A DNA stretch of 64,000 nucleotides from Amoebophrya sp. A120 (lineage: Eukaryota > Sar > Dinophyceae > Syndiniales > Amoebophryaceae). The stretch lies in contig CAJINV010000001.1 in NCBI GenBank assembly GCA_905178155.1, positions 3,859,706-3,923,705 on the forward strand, written 5' to 3'. A program made the position numbers and the translations under genes. The notes under the pieces are model-generated. The model saw only the letters and a list, made by a program, of their open reading frames with translations, was not told the origin of the DNA and did no database searches. This document shows, piece by piece, positions 35,540 through 46,954 of the stretch; the first letter of the stretch is position 1; the number at the start of each line of letters is the position of its first letter.

Positions 35540-37225
35540 ACTTATTCTTCTTGTTTTGGCCAAAAGCAAAAAATAAAAATGTTCAACATCTACGAGTACG
35601 AGTTCAACATCTACGAGTTGTATCTGACGAGTATAGGTTTGCGGAATTTGACTATTGTACAATGAGAATGGTGATGAAAATCTTTGTCTTTGAGTGATAA
35701 ACTTACTAAAGCCTCACTACTTTTTAGGGAGTCTAGACTTCCTTGGATATTTTCCTACGCCGATTTGGATATGCAAAAGTAGACCCTGAAGAAGACATAG
35801 TGCACAGAATGCGCCGCATGCTATTGCTTTTGCTTCTACGCGACAAAGAGGCTGAGCTCTACGTTTTCCTTATTCGTTATTTATTTTCATCTTTGACATC
35901 TTGTTTGTTTTTGCCAATGGTATTCACCGGCCACTCGTGGTTGCGAGTCGCTCAGCACTGCGCTGGTAGCCAGCACCATCATAAAAGATACACATACAAC
36001 ATACATTCATCAAAGTTAACTCCACGACAATTAACGACATCCACTTGAATGGGGAAAATTTTTGGTTTCACCCGGATCCGCACCAGTGTGCTTTTATACC
36101 GACAAGGTTGGGTCCTCGTTGGGCACGTCCTGGTTGAGCTGCTCTACTTTCTCACACAAACTCCAAGGGGCTGGTATTCAAGGGGAAAGCCAGGGGGGAG
36201 GTCCTGGGCCTGGCTGCTTTCCCCTTCTACCATTTGGGGACCGACCCAGACACGTCGAGTAGAACTTTCGTAGACCTTTTTTCCTGGTTCTTGGAGGTGA
36301 GAGACGGTTGTATACAAAAGTGCTACACCCGACGGCGGGCTGCCGATAGTACCACCTGAATGTCGTGGTGCTCTATTTTCTTCCTGTGTTCGGCGATAGA
36401 CCTCCAGCGGAGTACAGCGATCCTTTCATTTCCCGGTTGTAAAATGCGCAGTCAAATGCGCATGTGCAATGGAATGTAGAGCCAGAAGACAAATGGAGCG
36501 CGTACTTGAGAACTTCAATGTGAGGGGAAGGAAAAATTGCTTCTGGAGTGTAGTGCTTGTGTTTCGTAATATCGGTCGTTTTTTTTGGCCGAGTGGCCTT
36601 AGGCTGCCCCTGAAATCATAGCCTTCGGTTCTTTCTTTCGATGACTTCTAGTTTTTTGCTGAGAGCCGGAGCTAGTTGTTTGCAAGATCCGTGTAGTGTA
36701 GCAGCATCCACTATAATGTAGTTCTCGGCTCGTTCGCACGGCAGGAGCAGTGCTTGCTTTTAGGAAATTTGACACGCTATGTTCAATGCACATCACAGGG
36801 GCTGGGTTGAATCCAATTGATTCGAAAAAAGAAAATTTTTCAACTCCCACCTGGTGTAATATTCTTGGAAAATAAATTCACCTTGGGTTAGCATTCCAAC
36901 ATCTCCCAACGCTGATTGCTGGTCCGTCGTGCAAACTGGCGCGCTTTCCTCCAGCTGCCTCTTTCAGCTGAATGTTGAAGTCTACTTAAACTGCGTAGCT
37001 ACGGGAAAGATGAGCACATAGAAGATACAAAAAAGAGCACGCTAGTTTATTTGCTTTTTGTTGAATTTGAGGAACGAAACGACGACATCTTCTTGTCCAG
37101 CCAGTCGTCACTGCGTTGTCCTCGACGGCACCACGAGCCCGGTGGGCCGACGCATCTTTCGGGCGTGGTAGGAGCCAACACATTCATCACACCGCTCAGC
37201 TTGCACCACTTTGGCTGTAGTCAAG
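35540..37225. other. Intergenic spacer
   Basis: Short frames only. A tandem GAGTTCAACATCTACGAGTA-like word recurs at about 35578-35620. Nothing else recognised. Confidence 0.65.
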
Positions 37226-40200
37226 ATGATGGCAGTAGACGCTGGCAGCCTGGAGGAGGGCCTCCAAAGGATGCACCAGCGGATATCGCAGGAGAGCAGT
37301 GAAAAGGAGAGCTACAAAATGGATGCCGCGCAGCTGCGAAGAATAGTCGAACTGCACATGCGGCAACTAAGTACTTCTTGTGGTTTGATGCAAGCGCACA
37401 TAGACATCTTGTTTATCCGCTCACTAAACAAGTATTCTTTTTCTGGGCATAGGCCATGTTTTCTGCTACGAGTTCGCAACTAGACGCAGGATTAGGATAA
37501 AAACGAAAAAAATCAGGTTCGCTGATGCACGGGAACTGGTCCTCGGACACATTTGACCGCTTGAAGAACAGCGTGAAGACCTTTGACCAGGAGATAAAGG
37601 GCCGGTGCGCGCTCTCCGAGGCCGAGCTGCGGCAGATCAAATCGGCGTCCAGCAGTTCGGGCGACCCGCACCGGGATGCGCAACAGCGAAGCTACGAGGT
37701 GCTCCGGACCTCTTTAGTTGAAACGCAGAAAAGGTGTCAGTCCTACAACGAAAACATGTTGCGCGTCGCCCACGCCAACGATGAGCTGGCGCAGACGCTG
37801 AATACCGTGAAGAACACGAACAAGAGACTCGTCGACCAGTTGCAGTATCAGCAGGAAGAAGTGTCGCAACTCGTCAGTCAGCGCATCCTGGACGAGGAAA
37901 AGCTGGAGTACATGAAGAACCAGTTCGATAAGGAACAAGAGGGCTGGAGACAAGAAATAGGCACGAAGTTAGACGACTTGTCGAAGCTCCAGGAAGAGAA
38001 GTTCGACCACATGAAAACGCAGCTGACCGACCAACTCAGCTACTGCGTGAACAGGTACTGTGAGGTAGACCGTATAATTTCTTTTCTGTGCATTCGTATT
38101 CGACTAGTGAACAGCAGCGAACCAGCTGCACTAGGTGTGAGCCCCAGGGCATCGCTATTCATCGATCTGTCAGGTTAAAGCAGCACGCGGCCGACGCTGG
38201 CACGCTGCGCACGGTCCAGGGGGAGATTAAGGAGGACATGCGCAATATGGCGGACCACGTGGGTCAGGATTTGCGGAAGGCCATGCGCGTCTTCTCCGAC
38301 CAGCTGCACAACCTCGCAACAAAAAGGACGGAAGAGGTAACCCGCCTGAATGACATGGTGCACAAGGTCGGGATCGAGTTGCAGGCGAAAAAGGAACTCC
38401 GAGAGAAGGACGGCGAGCACTGGTCCGCGAAGTACAACAGCCTGGTGAAGGAAAAGGACGACTTGGTCAAGAAAATGGACGAGGACATGCTCCTATCAAG
38501 TGCAAAAATGTCTGGGTCTGGAAGAGTGTACACTTGTCATGCAGATTTTCCATGACCCATGAGGTTTGGAATGCGGCACTTAGCATGACAGACTCTGCGA
38601 GGTCTCCGCCATGTCTATCCTGCATGAGAAACTCCCTTCCAACTTGGTCGAAGGTGGACAGCTTTTGGCACTCATGCAACACAGATTTTTGTATGCTTCA
38701 GGTTCAGATTTACCATGACAAGTTACCACCTTCCAGACCCAGACATATTTGCAATTCATAGCTCCGGGTGCAGTACGAAATCCAAGAACTGGATAAGCAA
38801 AGAGCAGTGAACAGAGAAGACTTCGAGGAGCAGAGGCGGATACTCCATGGGGAGTGCGAGGAACTGGAGAGAAAAAAAGTATTGACTTTTGCTTTGTTTC
38901 AGCTGATGCTCGTCGAGGGGCTTTGCAATGCCAAATAATTTTGTTCCGTGACGACCAAGACCATAAAAATTCAAGCTGCTCGGGTGGATGAACTATGCAA
39001 ATTCAAATTGAAACTACATCAGGCTTCTCTCACCGGTATGATAGAGACCGCGCGCAGGCATTGTGTCCAGCTCGACGCGGCCAACGCCCGATTGGAGGAA
39101 GACAGGCAAACGCTCTTTGAATCGGAGAAACAGCACCGCAACGACATCCGGGAGTCCGACCAGGCGCTGTCTGACGCCGTCGCGGGGAATGAGCGACTTC
39201 GCGAGCAGATGGAGGAAGCGCGGGTGAGTATGCAATGCAAAAGCATCCTACTAGTAGTAGTAATTGCAATACAAATTGGCTCAGCATTACAAATTGAACT
39301 TGTAATGCGGATTTGCCTTAAGATTTGTCATGCATAAATGCAATTAGTACGAGTCGAGTGCGATACTTTTGCAATGCACAGTGAGTGCGCAACAGCAAAA
39401 CGAACGGGACCAGCAAGTTTTAAAAGACACTTTTGAAACGAAAATCCGCGATCTGAAGCAGTCCCACGAGCAAAATGTGGCATACATGGAGCAACAGGTG
39501 CGGAATCTCGAAAGTTCTGTGGCAACCAGGTACGGGGACGTGGACGAGGCGAGGCATGCCTGTGACAAGTTGCAGGTGGAGTCCACAAACATGCAGAGAG
39601 ACGTCGCGTATTGGCAGAGTCAGCACGAACTGGCCAGCACAGACCTGAAGGCACTGGAAAGTATTTACGTTCTGTTTGTTTCTACTTCACGTTTTATTTT
39701 TGAGAAAGACCACTGCTGAAACTCATAAGTTAAGTATCAAAGTCACGAATTGCACCGAGATACCCTCATTCTACATCTTTCTTGAGGCGAGGGTCTACTA
39801 TTGACTTAAACACATTTATGACAGATGAGTGCAAGGAGGCCAAGAGCACCTGGGAGAAGGAGAAACTTGCCGCAGAGGAGCACATGAACGATTTGATCCA
39901 GAAGCGGCAGTCCCTGGAACATATCCACAGCAAATTTGCCGTACACGTACAAATGCGGTCTGTGCATGACAAAACTTGGCTCCGATCGTAGTTTAGCATG
40001 ACAAGTTTGACACTCGAAATTGCTGAGATTTCTGATGCGTCTTGTACATATGCAGGAAATTTGTATTGCATAGAGCAGAGCATGAAGCACCAGCAAGAGG
40101 CCTACGACGAGTTCCTGACGGTGAGCAAGGAAAACCTACGGGAAAAAAAATTTTACATGGACCAGCTCGGCTCAAAGACGCGGGACGCGGAGACAGATCT

Positions 40201-41920
40201 GCTGAAGACGAAGGAAGATCTGAAGTATTTGTGTTTATAGAAGAACCTCCGTTACAACCGTTTGCGAAACTGTTCGTCGAATGTGTTCTGTATCCTATGT
40301 ATTATGTTGTCACTCTCGGCTTTTGTTTAGCTGCTTCACTGCAATATGACCATCACGATTAAATATTCCTTACCGTGGTCCTCGCGATGTTATTCTCCCA
40401 ATAAAATATCATTAGGACCGGCACCAACGATCTTGCACGGATCAAGCGCGAGGAAGCGAACCTGATCGCGCGGCAGCTGGAAGCGCAGCACGAGCTCGAG
40501 AAGGCGTACCAGAACACGGTAAGGCTAGCCGAGGACGAGCGAGCCAGCTACGAAAACACACTGCTGCAAGAGCGCCGTGACGCCCAGCAACTCTACGAGA
40601 ACTTTCAGAGAGTGCGGGAGGAACAGGCACTTACGTTCCAAGTATAATACGGGTTGGCAGTTTGTTGGTCGTTGTTTGAGAAGGAGAACAACGAATGTTG
40701 ACTTCGCACGAATTATATTTTTGAATTTGTTTGACGGTTTCTGGGGCTACCAGGAGCTGTTGGTTCCCAAGAACTGCATCCGTTGTAATTAGGAGCTACC
40801 AGCAGCAGAATAGAAAGGAGCATGTGCACCAGCTTTCGTATCAAATTAACAGAAATGGGCCGAGGCGCCGAACCAGAAGATTTCGAGCCTCGAGCGCGAG
40901 CTTTTGGAGCTCCAGGACCGCGCCAAAATGGAGATCAGCACTTTGCAAGCCAGCGTGAAGAGCTCCGCCAAGCAGCTGGAATCAATGGAAACGGAAGTCG
41001 CCCGGTTGCACGAACTGCAAGACGAGTCCGGCGCGGCTTGCGAGAAGGAGCGCGGGATGCTGAAGGACAGAAAAGAGGCACATCTGGATGCTAGGCAACG
41101 CTTCGAGGACGACAGGAAAGCGGCGAAAGCGGTGATTACCGAAGCGGAATCGCAATACCAACATGCAATGAAACAATTGCAGGACAACAACCGAAAGTAC
41201 AAAATATCAATATGAATATGTGGTAGCACAAGTGTTTTTTTTTGCACTCTACACCTACTTGATCAACACTATGCACCTGCGATATCTTGACACCTGCAGA
41301 ATCAACAGCTCATTGCTTTTTTTCTAGGAGCTGGAGTTTATTTTTCCTCTTTGTTTTTGCCCGGTTTTCGTTTTCAAAATCTTAGTGTGTTGAGCGTATG
41401 CAACACGCCGAACTTATCAGGTCCGACTCCGAGAAGAAAAAGCTTCAGATGGAGATGGAAGATGCGCGAACCGGATTGGCTCGGCGCTTGGGTGAAACCG
41501 AGCGCGTCACCAACAGGCTGATGACAGAGTATGAATCGCACCTCAGTGCGCTGGATGTCAAGTTCAAATGCGAAGCTGAGAGGAGCAAACAAAGGTATAA
41601 TTCAAGGACGAATTTGAGAAGTAGAAGTGCACTGCGTGATTGAAGATGATGTCCCCTCGTGTTTACAATTGCCATGAATTTTTCACTTAGCAGCTTCACG
41701 TGATGTAAGATATCCGAGACATCATTGATGAAATCAAAGTGATAAAGATAAAACACTCCTCTCCAGGCTGGATTCCATGGTGCGTGAAAACGAGCATCTC
41801 CGGCACGTCGTGGGTGAACAGCGGTACCCCATCGTCGCCGATAGCGACATGGCCGCGCACCTCAACCGAATGCAGTCTCGCGCGAACGACTTACGGTCGG
41901 AGCTTCGTCGGTATAACTGA
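37226..41920 (+). CDS. Long coiled-coil protein, 12 exons
   Basis: Exons 37226-37370, 37517-38054, 38174-38493, 38766-38878, 39023-39228, 39386-39660, 39825-39921, 40078-40224, 40416-40641, 40853-41196, 41421-41594, 41767-41920 give 2739 nt, exactly 913 codons (912 residues). Eight introns are GT-AG and three are introners; all phases agree. Almost the whole product is heptad-rich alpha helix (for example NENMLRVAHANDELAQTLNT, KSDSEKKKLQMEMEDARTGL), ending RSELRRYN. I recognise no named family. Its length and lack of other domains suggest a structural, ciliary or basal-body coiled coil, in keeping with neighbouring CEP104, dynein light chain and Sfi1-like genes, but that is inference. The exons at 40416-40641 and 41767-41920 are recovered only by splice logic. 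Confidence 0.8.
38494..38760 (+). mobile_element. Introner, family A
   Basis: 267 bp, TATCAAGTGCAAAAATGTC...CATATTTGCAATTCATA, flanked by GCTCC at 38489-38493 and 38761-38765. Joining gives DEDML-RVQYEIQEL in the coiled-coil gene. Confidence 0.96.
39229..39380 (+). mobile_element. Introner, family C
   Basis: 152 bp, TATGCAATGCAAAAGCATC...GATACTTTTGCAATGCACA, flanked by GTGAG at 39224-39228 and 39381-39385. The duplicate makes a fine-looking donor (GTGAGTATG), but using it with the ACAG acceptor brings an immediate TGA. The symmetrical join gives EEARVS-AQQQNERD. Confidence 0.94.
39922..40072 (+). mobile_element. Introner, family G (CAAATTT...GTACA ends)
   Basis: 151 bp, TATCCACAGCAAATTTGCC...GGAAATTTGTATTGCATA, flanked by GAACA (39917-39921) and GAGCA (40073-40077). 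The ends are looser than in other copies. Joining gives QSLEQ-SMKHQQEAYD in frame. Confidence 0.8.
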
Positions 41921-42875
41921 TGACGCAAGCACTATGAAGCGAAAGTCGGCATTTATTCCGTTTGCCTTTTTCATATGCGCAATTTTTTTTCAGCCCTAAA
42001 AAGGCGACAGATTCTGCATATGACTACTTCCTTCGAACAAAAATGCACACTAATCTTCCGTTCCTCGCACTTGTTGCTACTTCTTCTGTAATCTAGTAGC
42101 GCTGGAGGTTTACACTTTTCACTTCTTCATGTGTAGTCTCGTGGAAGAACAACGGGACTTCTATTTACTATTCCTTCCACTTCGAATTAATGACAATAAG
42201 TCGGACGCAGACCCGCTTGATTATCCTTGAAAAACAAAATCACACAACGCAGTAATATTTGCATCAGTAAAGCTATCAGATTCAGAAAGAGAAATTTAAG
42301 CAAAGGATACAATCCCTATCCCTCGTTAACATCCGCAAAGCGATGGATGTTGCAAGGAAGATTTGATAAAAGAATATACTCATGATGAAAAAACAAAAAC
42401 CCTGAAATCTAGAGAAACAAGTTTGGCATCACGCGCGCATGCCTGGGAATACGAATACCAACACTGTATAATTTGAACATCACACTCACAGAAAAAAGAA
42501 AAGCAAAGCGAAGATCAGATAGCGTGTGGAGGAACGATGAGACCGAGGAATTGTTTCGCTCGTCGTCGAACTCTGTTCACTTTCGTTTTCTTGAAATTGA
42601 GTCGACTTTCTCGTTTGTTGTATTGCTTTTCTGAGAGAAAGATTTGAATGGATCACGAGAGCAGTTTGTCGAGCGAGAGGGTTCTCATTTCGTTGACGTC
42701 CGCACGTAACTACGTTGCATTTTTTGACGAAGCACTTCTTAGCAAAAGTTTAAATTGTTCTGTTCTACCACTCGAATAAAGGAAACTGAATCTCGTGCTC
42801 GTCCATGATAGGGAAACGGAAAGCAAAAAGGTAGAGACCAAGTTGTAAAAATCTTCTCACGGGGTCGTTGCAAAG
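41921..42875. other. Intergenic spacer
   Basis: AT-rich, no frame of note, no introner end. It must hold the 3' end of the coiled-coil gene and the leader of the dynein light chain gene. Confidence 0.65.
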
Positions 42876-43298
42876 ATGACGGACCCAGAGAAGAAGTACC
42901 TGAAGGCGGTAATCAAAAACCAGGAAATGCCTGTCAACATGATCGAGGACATTCTTGACACATCAGTCAAGATCATGCAGGAGTACAGCTTTTTCTCATG
43001 CTTCCACTTTCTTTGTCACCTATGGCTTCTTTAACTTACACCGCAATTAAAATTTTAAGTTTGCTGGTGCAGGTTTTGATTCCTCCACCACGAGAAAAGC
43101 ACACCAAACTTCTTGATCTTCAGGTGCCGAACAGAGCGAGACATCGCTGACAGACTGAAGAAGCATGTGGACGCAGCGTACACACCATCTTGGAACGTAA
43201 TCGTAGGAAAAACGTTCGGGTCCTACATTACGCACGAGACAAAAAGGTATGGGGATTTTTATATACGTCGTGAAGATTGTCATTGTGAAGATGTGTAG
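42876..43298 (+). CDS. DYNLL: LC8-type dynein light chain
   Basis: Exon 1 starts at 42876 (MTDPEKKYLKAVIKNQEMPVN...KIMQEY) and exon 2 from about 43131 reads TERDIADRLKKHVDAAYTPSWNVIVGKTFGSYITHETKR. These match LC8 light chains ([40 protein letters not shown]), the hub subunit of cytoplasmic and axonemal dynein. The intron is not clean: exact LC8 spacing needs a non-GT-AG cut (about 42990-43130), while a GC-AG reading (42988-43135) drops two residues. After ETKR the genomic frame runs YGDFYIRREDCHCEDV to a stop at 43296-43298. This lacks the usual hydrophobic last strand, so either the C-terminus is divergent or a GT intron starts at 43247 and leads to an exon I did not find. Confidence 0.75.
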
Positions 43299-44969
43299 TT
43301 AGTTCATCATCTTGCACTAGCGAACTATCATCGCTTGACGACGAGGAACATTTCCAAATCCCTGCCCGGAAGCACAAAATTGGTTATATGTAGTGAGGTC
43401 ACGAACGTTCTAATCTAGCGATCTTTTTGACAGCTCTTATGCAAAACGACCGGCAGTTTTCAAACGGCCGGAAGTGTTTTTTGACAAAAAAGATTTTCAA
43501 TTATCAAGCGGCCGGGGCTTTGATAGCAAACAAGCCCGGTCGAAAACTATCGATTCGCACTTGATAAAACGACGCAGGGGAGCCGGCAAAAGGGGCGCCC
43601 TTCTGAGGCGCCCGCCGCCTTGGTTTCTGGCGATTTGGGGCGCCCAAAAAGGGGCGCCCAAAAAGCAGCACTCCGAAAAAAACAGCGGATCCGCATAGTA
43701 TGGGCCTCATTTTGGCCCACATTCGGGCCTCGCAAAAGACGCCACCAAAATCCGCCATTTCAGAGGCGGACTGAAGGCCAGAAGATGCGGCATTTTGCCA
43801 AAAAAAAAACAAAAAAACAAAGTCCGCCAAAAGCAAAAAGCCAATCCGCATGCTATGGGCCCGATTTGGGGCTCCCAAGGGTCCGTCCCTGGCGCGGGCC
43901 CTGGCGGGGCCATAGCATGCGGGGAAGGTTTTTCGATTGAAACCAAATGGAGGCCAGCTCTGGAGTGAGATTCTTAGCGACCGCCACCGCCGTGCCGTCG
44001 TGCATAACATTGCTCACGATGGCATGGCGGGCAGAGAAGCTGCGTCTTTTTTGGTGTGAAGACAAAAAGACCGCCGTGACCTCACTACCTCCGCGGACGC
44101 GGCTATTATTGGTAGTTGGTTTTGTCTACGTACTACTCTACCCTTCTGCAACAAAAAAATTAGGTACGTCCAGTTCAACATTGCTCACATGAGCTTTCTT
44201 GTGTGGAAATGCGGTTAGGGACAAGAAGGAGCAGAGGCAGAGCTTTGACAAAAGTACTACACACCCCTCGTCCGCGAAGAGTAGATCCCACAAATGTACA
44301 CAACGAACGGGCTACCACCATTTTACCGACCGCCTGGTCGCAACCGCGATGAAGAACGTCCGGAATTAAGAACTTCAACTTGCGATTTAAGTTTAATACG
44401 CGACGAACCGAATTTTTGTAAGAACCTAGCAGTCTGATTCATCTGAAAACAATACCTTTTGCTTACAAGTACAATCCTACAATCAACTTTTACAGTATCA
44501 ATAGCAGTTGGAGCGTGTCGTGACTCCGAGAAAGGGCAGTAGATGGAACAATTTCGGCGAACAAGAAAATCGAAGAAAAATGCCATGTAGCTGAAAAGGA
44601 AACCGAAAAAAAATACAAAACAAAACCTCGCTGTGCGGCCTACTCGGGAGACAAGTAAAGATTGGCTCTTGTACTTGCCCTGCCTGGCGCAGCATGTTGC
44701 TTTCGATGTGGATCTGCAAGAGATTCGGAACTTCTGTTGCCTTCACCTCCTTCAGGTCCCCGCCCCCCGTGCGGGTTTCATAGCTGCACTGCAATACTGC
44801 CTTTGAGCGGTGATACTAATACACGTACGGTTATAATCTTCACTGACTCGCATGCATACTGGACAAGTAATAAAGTTAAACACAAGTTAGTATATGTCGC
44901 CGGTATTGCTTCGCAGTTCTGGACCTTGAGTAAGTCGTTTTTCTTGTGACGCTTGTTATTCGATACACG
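43299..44969. other. Intergenic spacer with GC-rich block
   Basis: From 43430 to about 43960 the spacer is unusually GC-rich with repeated GGGGCGCCC words and CCATAGCATGC in both orientations (43848-43859 and 43909-43919). The remainder is ordinary AT-rich sequence. No gene recognised. Confidence 0.6.
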
Positions 44970-46316
44970 ATGGCGCGCGACGGCGGGAAACGGGGCACTA
45001 CTCCGACCGGAAGCAACAGGCGCCCGGTCAAGACTGCCTCCGAAGCATCACTTCCGGAAATTACAGGAGCGAATGCGAAATCTCCAGCAGGTTCCTTCAA
45101 AGGTAGTGCGTACTACTGCCACCACAAGCCGAAATACCCGCTCGTGACAATTTCCATCTGCGGTGCCTTTGCCGCGCTTTTTACGGCTATTTCGACACAA
45201 GTTCTTCCCACATTGTTCACCGTGGACGTGTTGCTGCTCCACGCAAGTTGCTGGGCATTCGTGTATGTGACTGTGCAGAAGAGTATTTTAATCCTCGTTC
45301 TTCCCGACGGCAGCGACTACAATGAGCCCATGTTCAGAAAGCCAGGCAATACCCCCAGGTGGAGCTTCTGGGTGTGCGCAGTCCGGTCCCTGATCTTCTG
45401 TGTTGCGTTGACGCTTGCATTCTTAATCGTTCTTGCAATCGAGATTGCGGAAACCGCAGCAAAACAGGCTAGTACAACTCGCAGAGCAGACGGCTTGACG
45501 GCAAATCTCAACGCAGCAAAACTCATCCTGAATGACGTCAACACGGTCTGGCCACGGGTGAAGCGGGATACGTTAGCGAACTACAGTAGCGTCTGCGGCA
45601 ACGCGGGCAGTGGGGGCACAGACACAGTGAGCAGTTGGACGTGGTTTGAGCAGGTTTGCGACAGCGGAGACGAGCCGCGGAGCAGTGCGAGCGAAGCGTT
45701 CTCCGTTACGGATCTACTGCAGCGGAAATTTTCGTCCCATTATCCACCTGCAAGGAGTTCAACATCTGGTGCGAACTTTTTTTTCACCGGTGGAGCAGCT
45801 TCCGCTTCGGAGCCGCACCTCTCGCTCCTGACGGGAAAGTGGTGCTTGATGGGGCTGACCTCCTTCATGGGCATGATGCTCTCCGATATCTGGACATACT
45901 ACAAAGTGCCCTCCTTGAACACGAACGTCACGCTTCTCGCTCACCATCTCGTCTGCTTTCTCTCCCTGCTCGTGGCCGTCTGGTGCAACGCGCGGGGGCA
46001 GATACCTCTGGTTTTCCTACTGGTAACCGCGGAAGTGGGCACCTGCATCTACTCCTGGGCGGGGATGTTCACGGAAAACAAACGCCTAGTTGCGGCCTAC
46101 AAGTACTTGATGACTTTGTCAAATATTTTCATGCTCCTCTCCTGGTTCTGGTTCGCGTACTGCAACGGACCACATCCACCGGTCTTCAACGTGACTTTTT
46201 TCACGATTGCGGTCATAGCGCTCGCACACGGAAGGCAGGACTTCATGGTGCAAAGTCTCAAGGAATGGCGAAAAGACAATGAAGCGAGGAGGGACAAGGA
46301 GAAAAAAGGAAAGTGA
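44970..46316 (+). CDS. TLC-domain multi-pass membrane protein
   Basis: A single uninterrupted frame of 448 residues starting at ATG 44970. At least six hydrophobic segments are visible: LVTISICGAFAALFTAIS, LLHASCWAFVYVTVQ, FWVCAVRSLIFCVALTL, WCLMGLTSFMGMML, HHLVCFLSLLVAVWC, LMTLSNIFMLLSWFWFAYC. The C-terminal half carries the TRAM/LAG1/CLN8 pattern: a His pair (LLAHHLVCF) followed by an acidic helix (LLVTAEVGTCIYSWAGMF). TLC proteins include ceramide synthases and lipid-sensing or lipid-moving ER proteins. This one looks more like the TMEM56/CLN8 type than a ceramide synthase, as I see no full Lag1 motif. The tail is basic (RRDKEKKGK), as in ER-retained proteins. It has no intron or introner. 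Confidence 0.8.
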   Translation: MARDGGKRGTTPTGSNRRPVKTASEASLPEITGANAKSPAGSFKGSAYYCHHKPKYPLVTISICGAFAALFTAISTQVLPTLFTVDVLLLHASCWAFVYVTVQKSILILVLPDGSDYNEPMFRKPGNTPRWSFWVCAVRSLIFCVALTLAFLIVLAIEIAETAAKQASTTRRADGLTANLNAAKLILNDVNTVWPRVKRDTLANYSSVCGNAGSGGTDTVSSWTWFEQVCDSGDEPRSSASEAFSVTDLLQRKFSSHYPPARSSTSGANFFFTGGAASASEPHLSLLTGKWCLMGLTSFMGMMLSDIWTYYKVPSLNTNVTLLAHHLVCFLSLLVAVWCNARGQIPLVFLLVTAEVGTCIYSWAGMFTENKRLVAAYKYLMTLSNIFMLLSWFWFAYCNGPHPPVFNVTFFTIAVIALAHGRQDFMVQSLKEWRKDNEARRDKEKKGK

Positions 46317-46954
46317 TGTAGACATAATTGTGACACTGCCACAACGACAACGTGAAATCAAATGCGGAGCCGTGGCAGCTACATCGAGAAATTTTTCAAA
46401 AGTTCTTCAAACTACCAACGCGCATCTCTAATTGCATAGCTTTTCATCATCAGTATAATCCCGTGCTATAGTATGTAAATCTAAATGCTGTGAACGTATT
46501 ACGTGGACGTGGAGATGTCCCCTTTCTGTTTTTTGTGTCTGAGTCTGAGCAGGGAGACCGTCCGCGCAGGAAATACCACAGCGCTGTTGTTCGGTTTATG
46601 GTTTTTTCTTAGTCGCTTGCGCTTCACCTCCGAGAAAGTTAAAGTATGTACAAGTGCTGCAAATACTAGCTGCTGAGGAGAAGAACAAATCGCCGGTCTA
46701 GGGGAGAGCAAACAAGGCAAAGTCAAAAACTAGCAGAAGATGGTCATGGAGGTTGTACGTAGGTGGACGTGTACCTTTTTGGAGATTGTCTTGCATGGAA
46801 ACCACATGGATGAGCGTGTCGTTTCTTTGTGAATGGAAAGTTCTTGTAGGTGTACTTGTCCCGCTCCCCCCATGATCGTTGAAGTTCAAGTTCTTGTTTT
46901 GCGCGCAATGTGAATGAAAAATATTCACTTCATTCCAAATCACAATCAACAATC
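46317..46954. other. Intergenic spacer
   Basis: AT-rich with no supported feature. It separates the TLC gene from the Sfi1-like gene. Confidence 0.65.

Noticed and set aside
39224-39381. Canonical GTGAGT...ACAG intron at the 39229 introner
   Set aside because: That cut puts TGA directly after the junction; the 5-bp duplication join keeps the coiled-coil frame.
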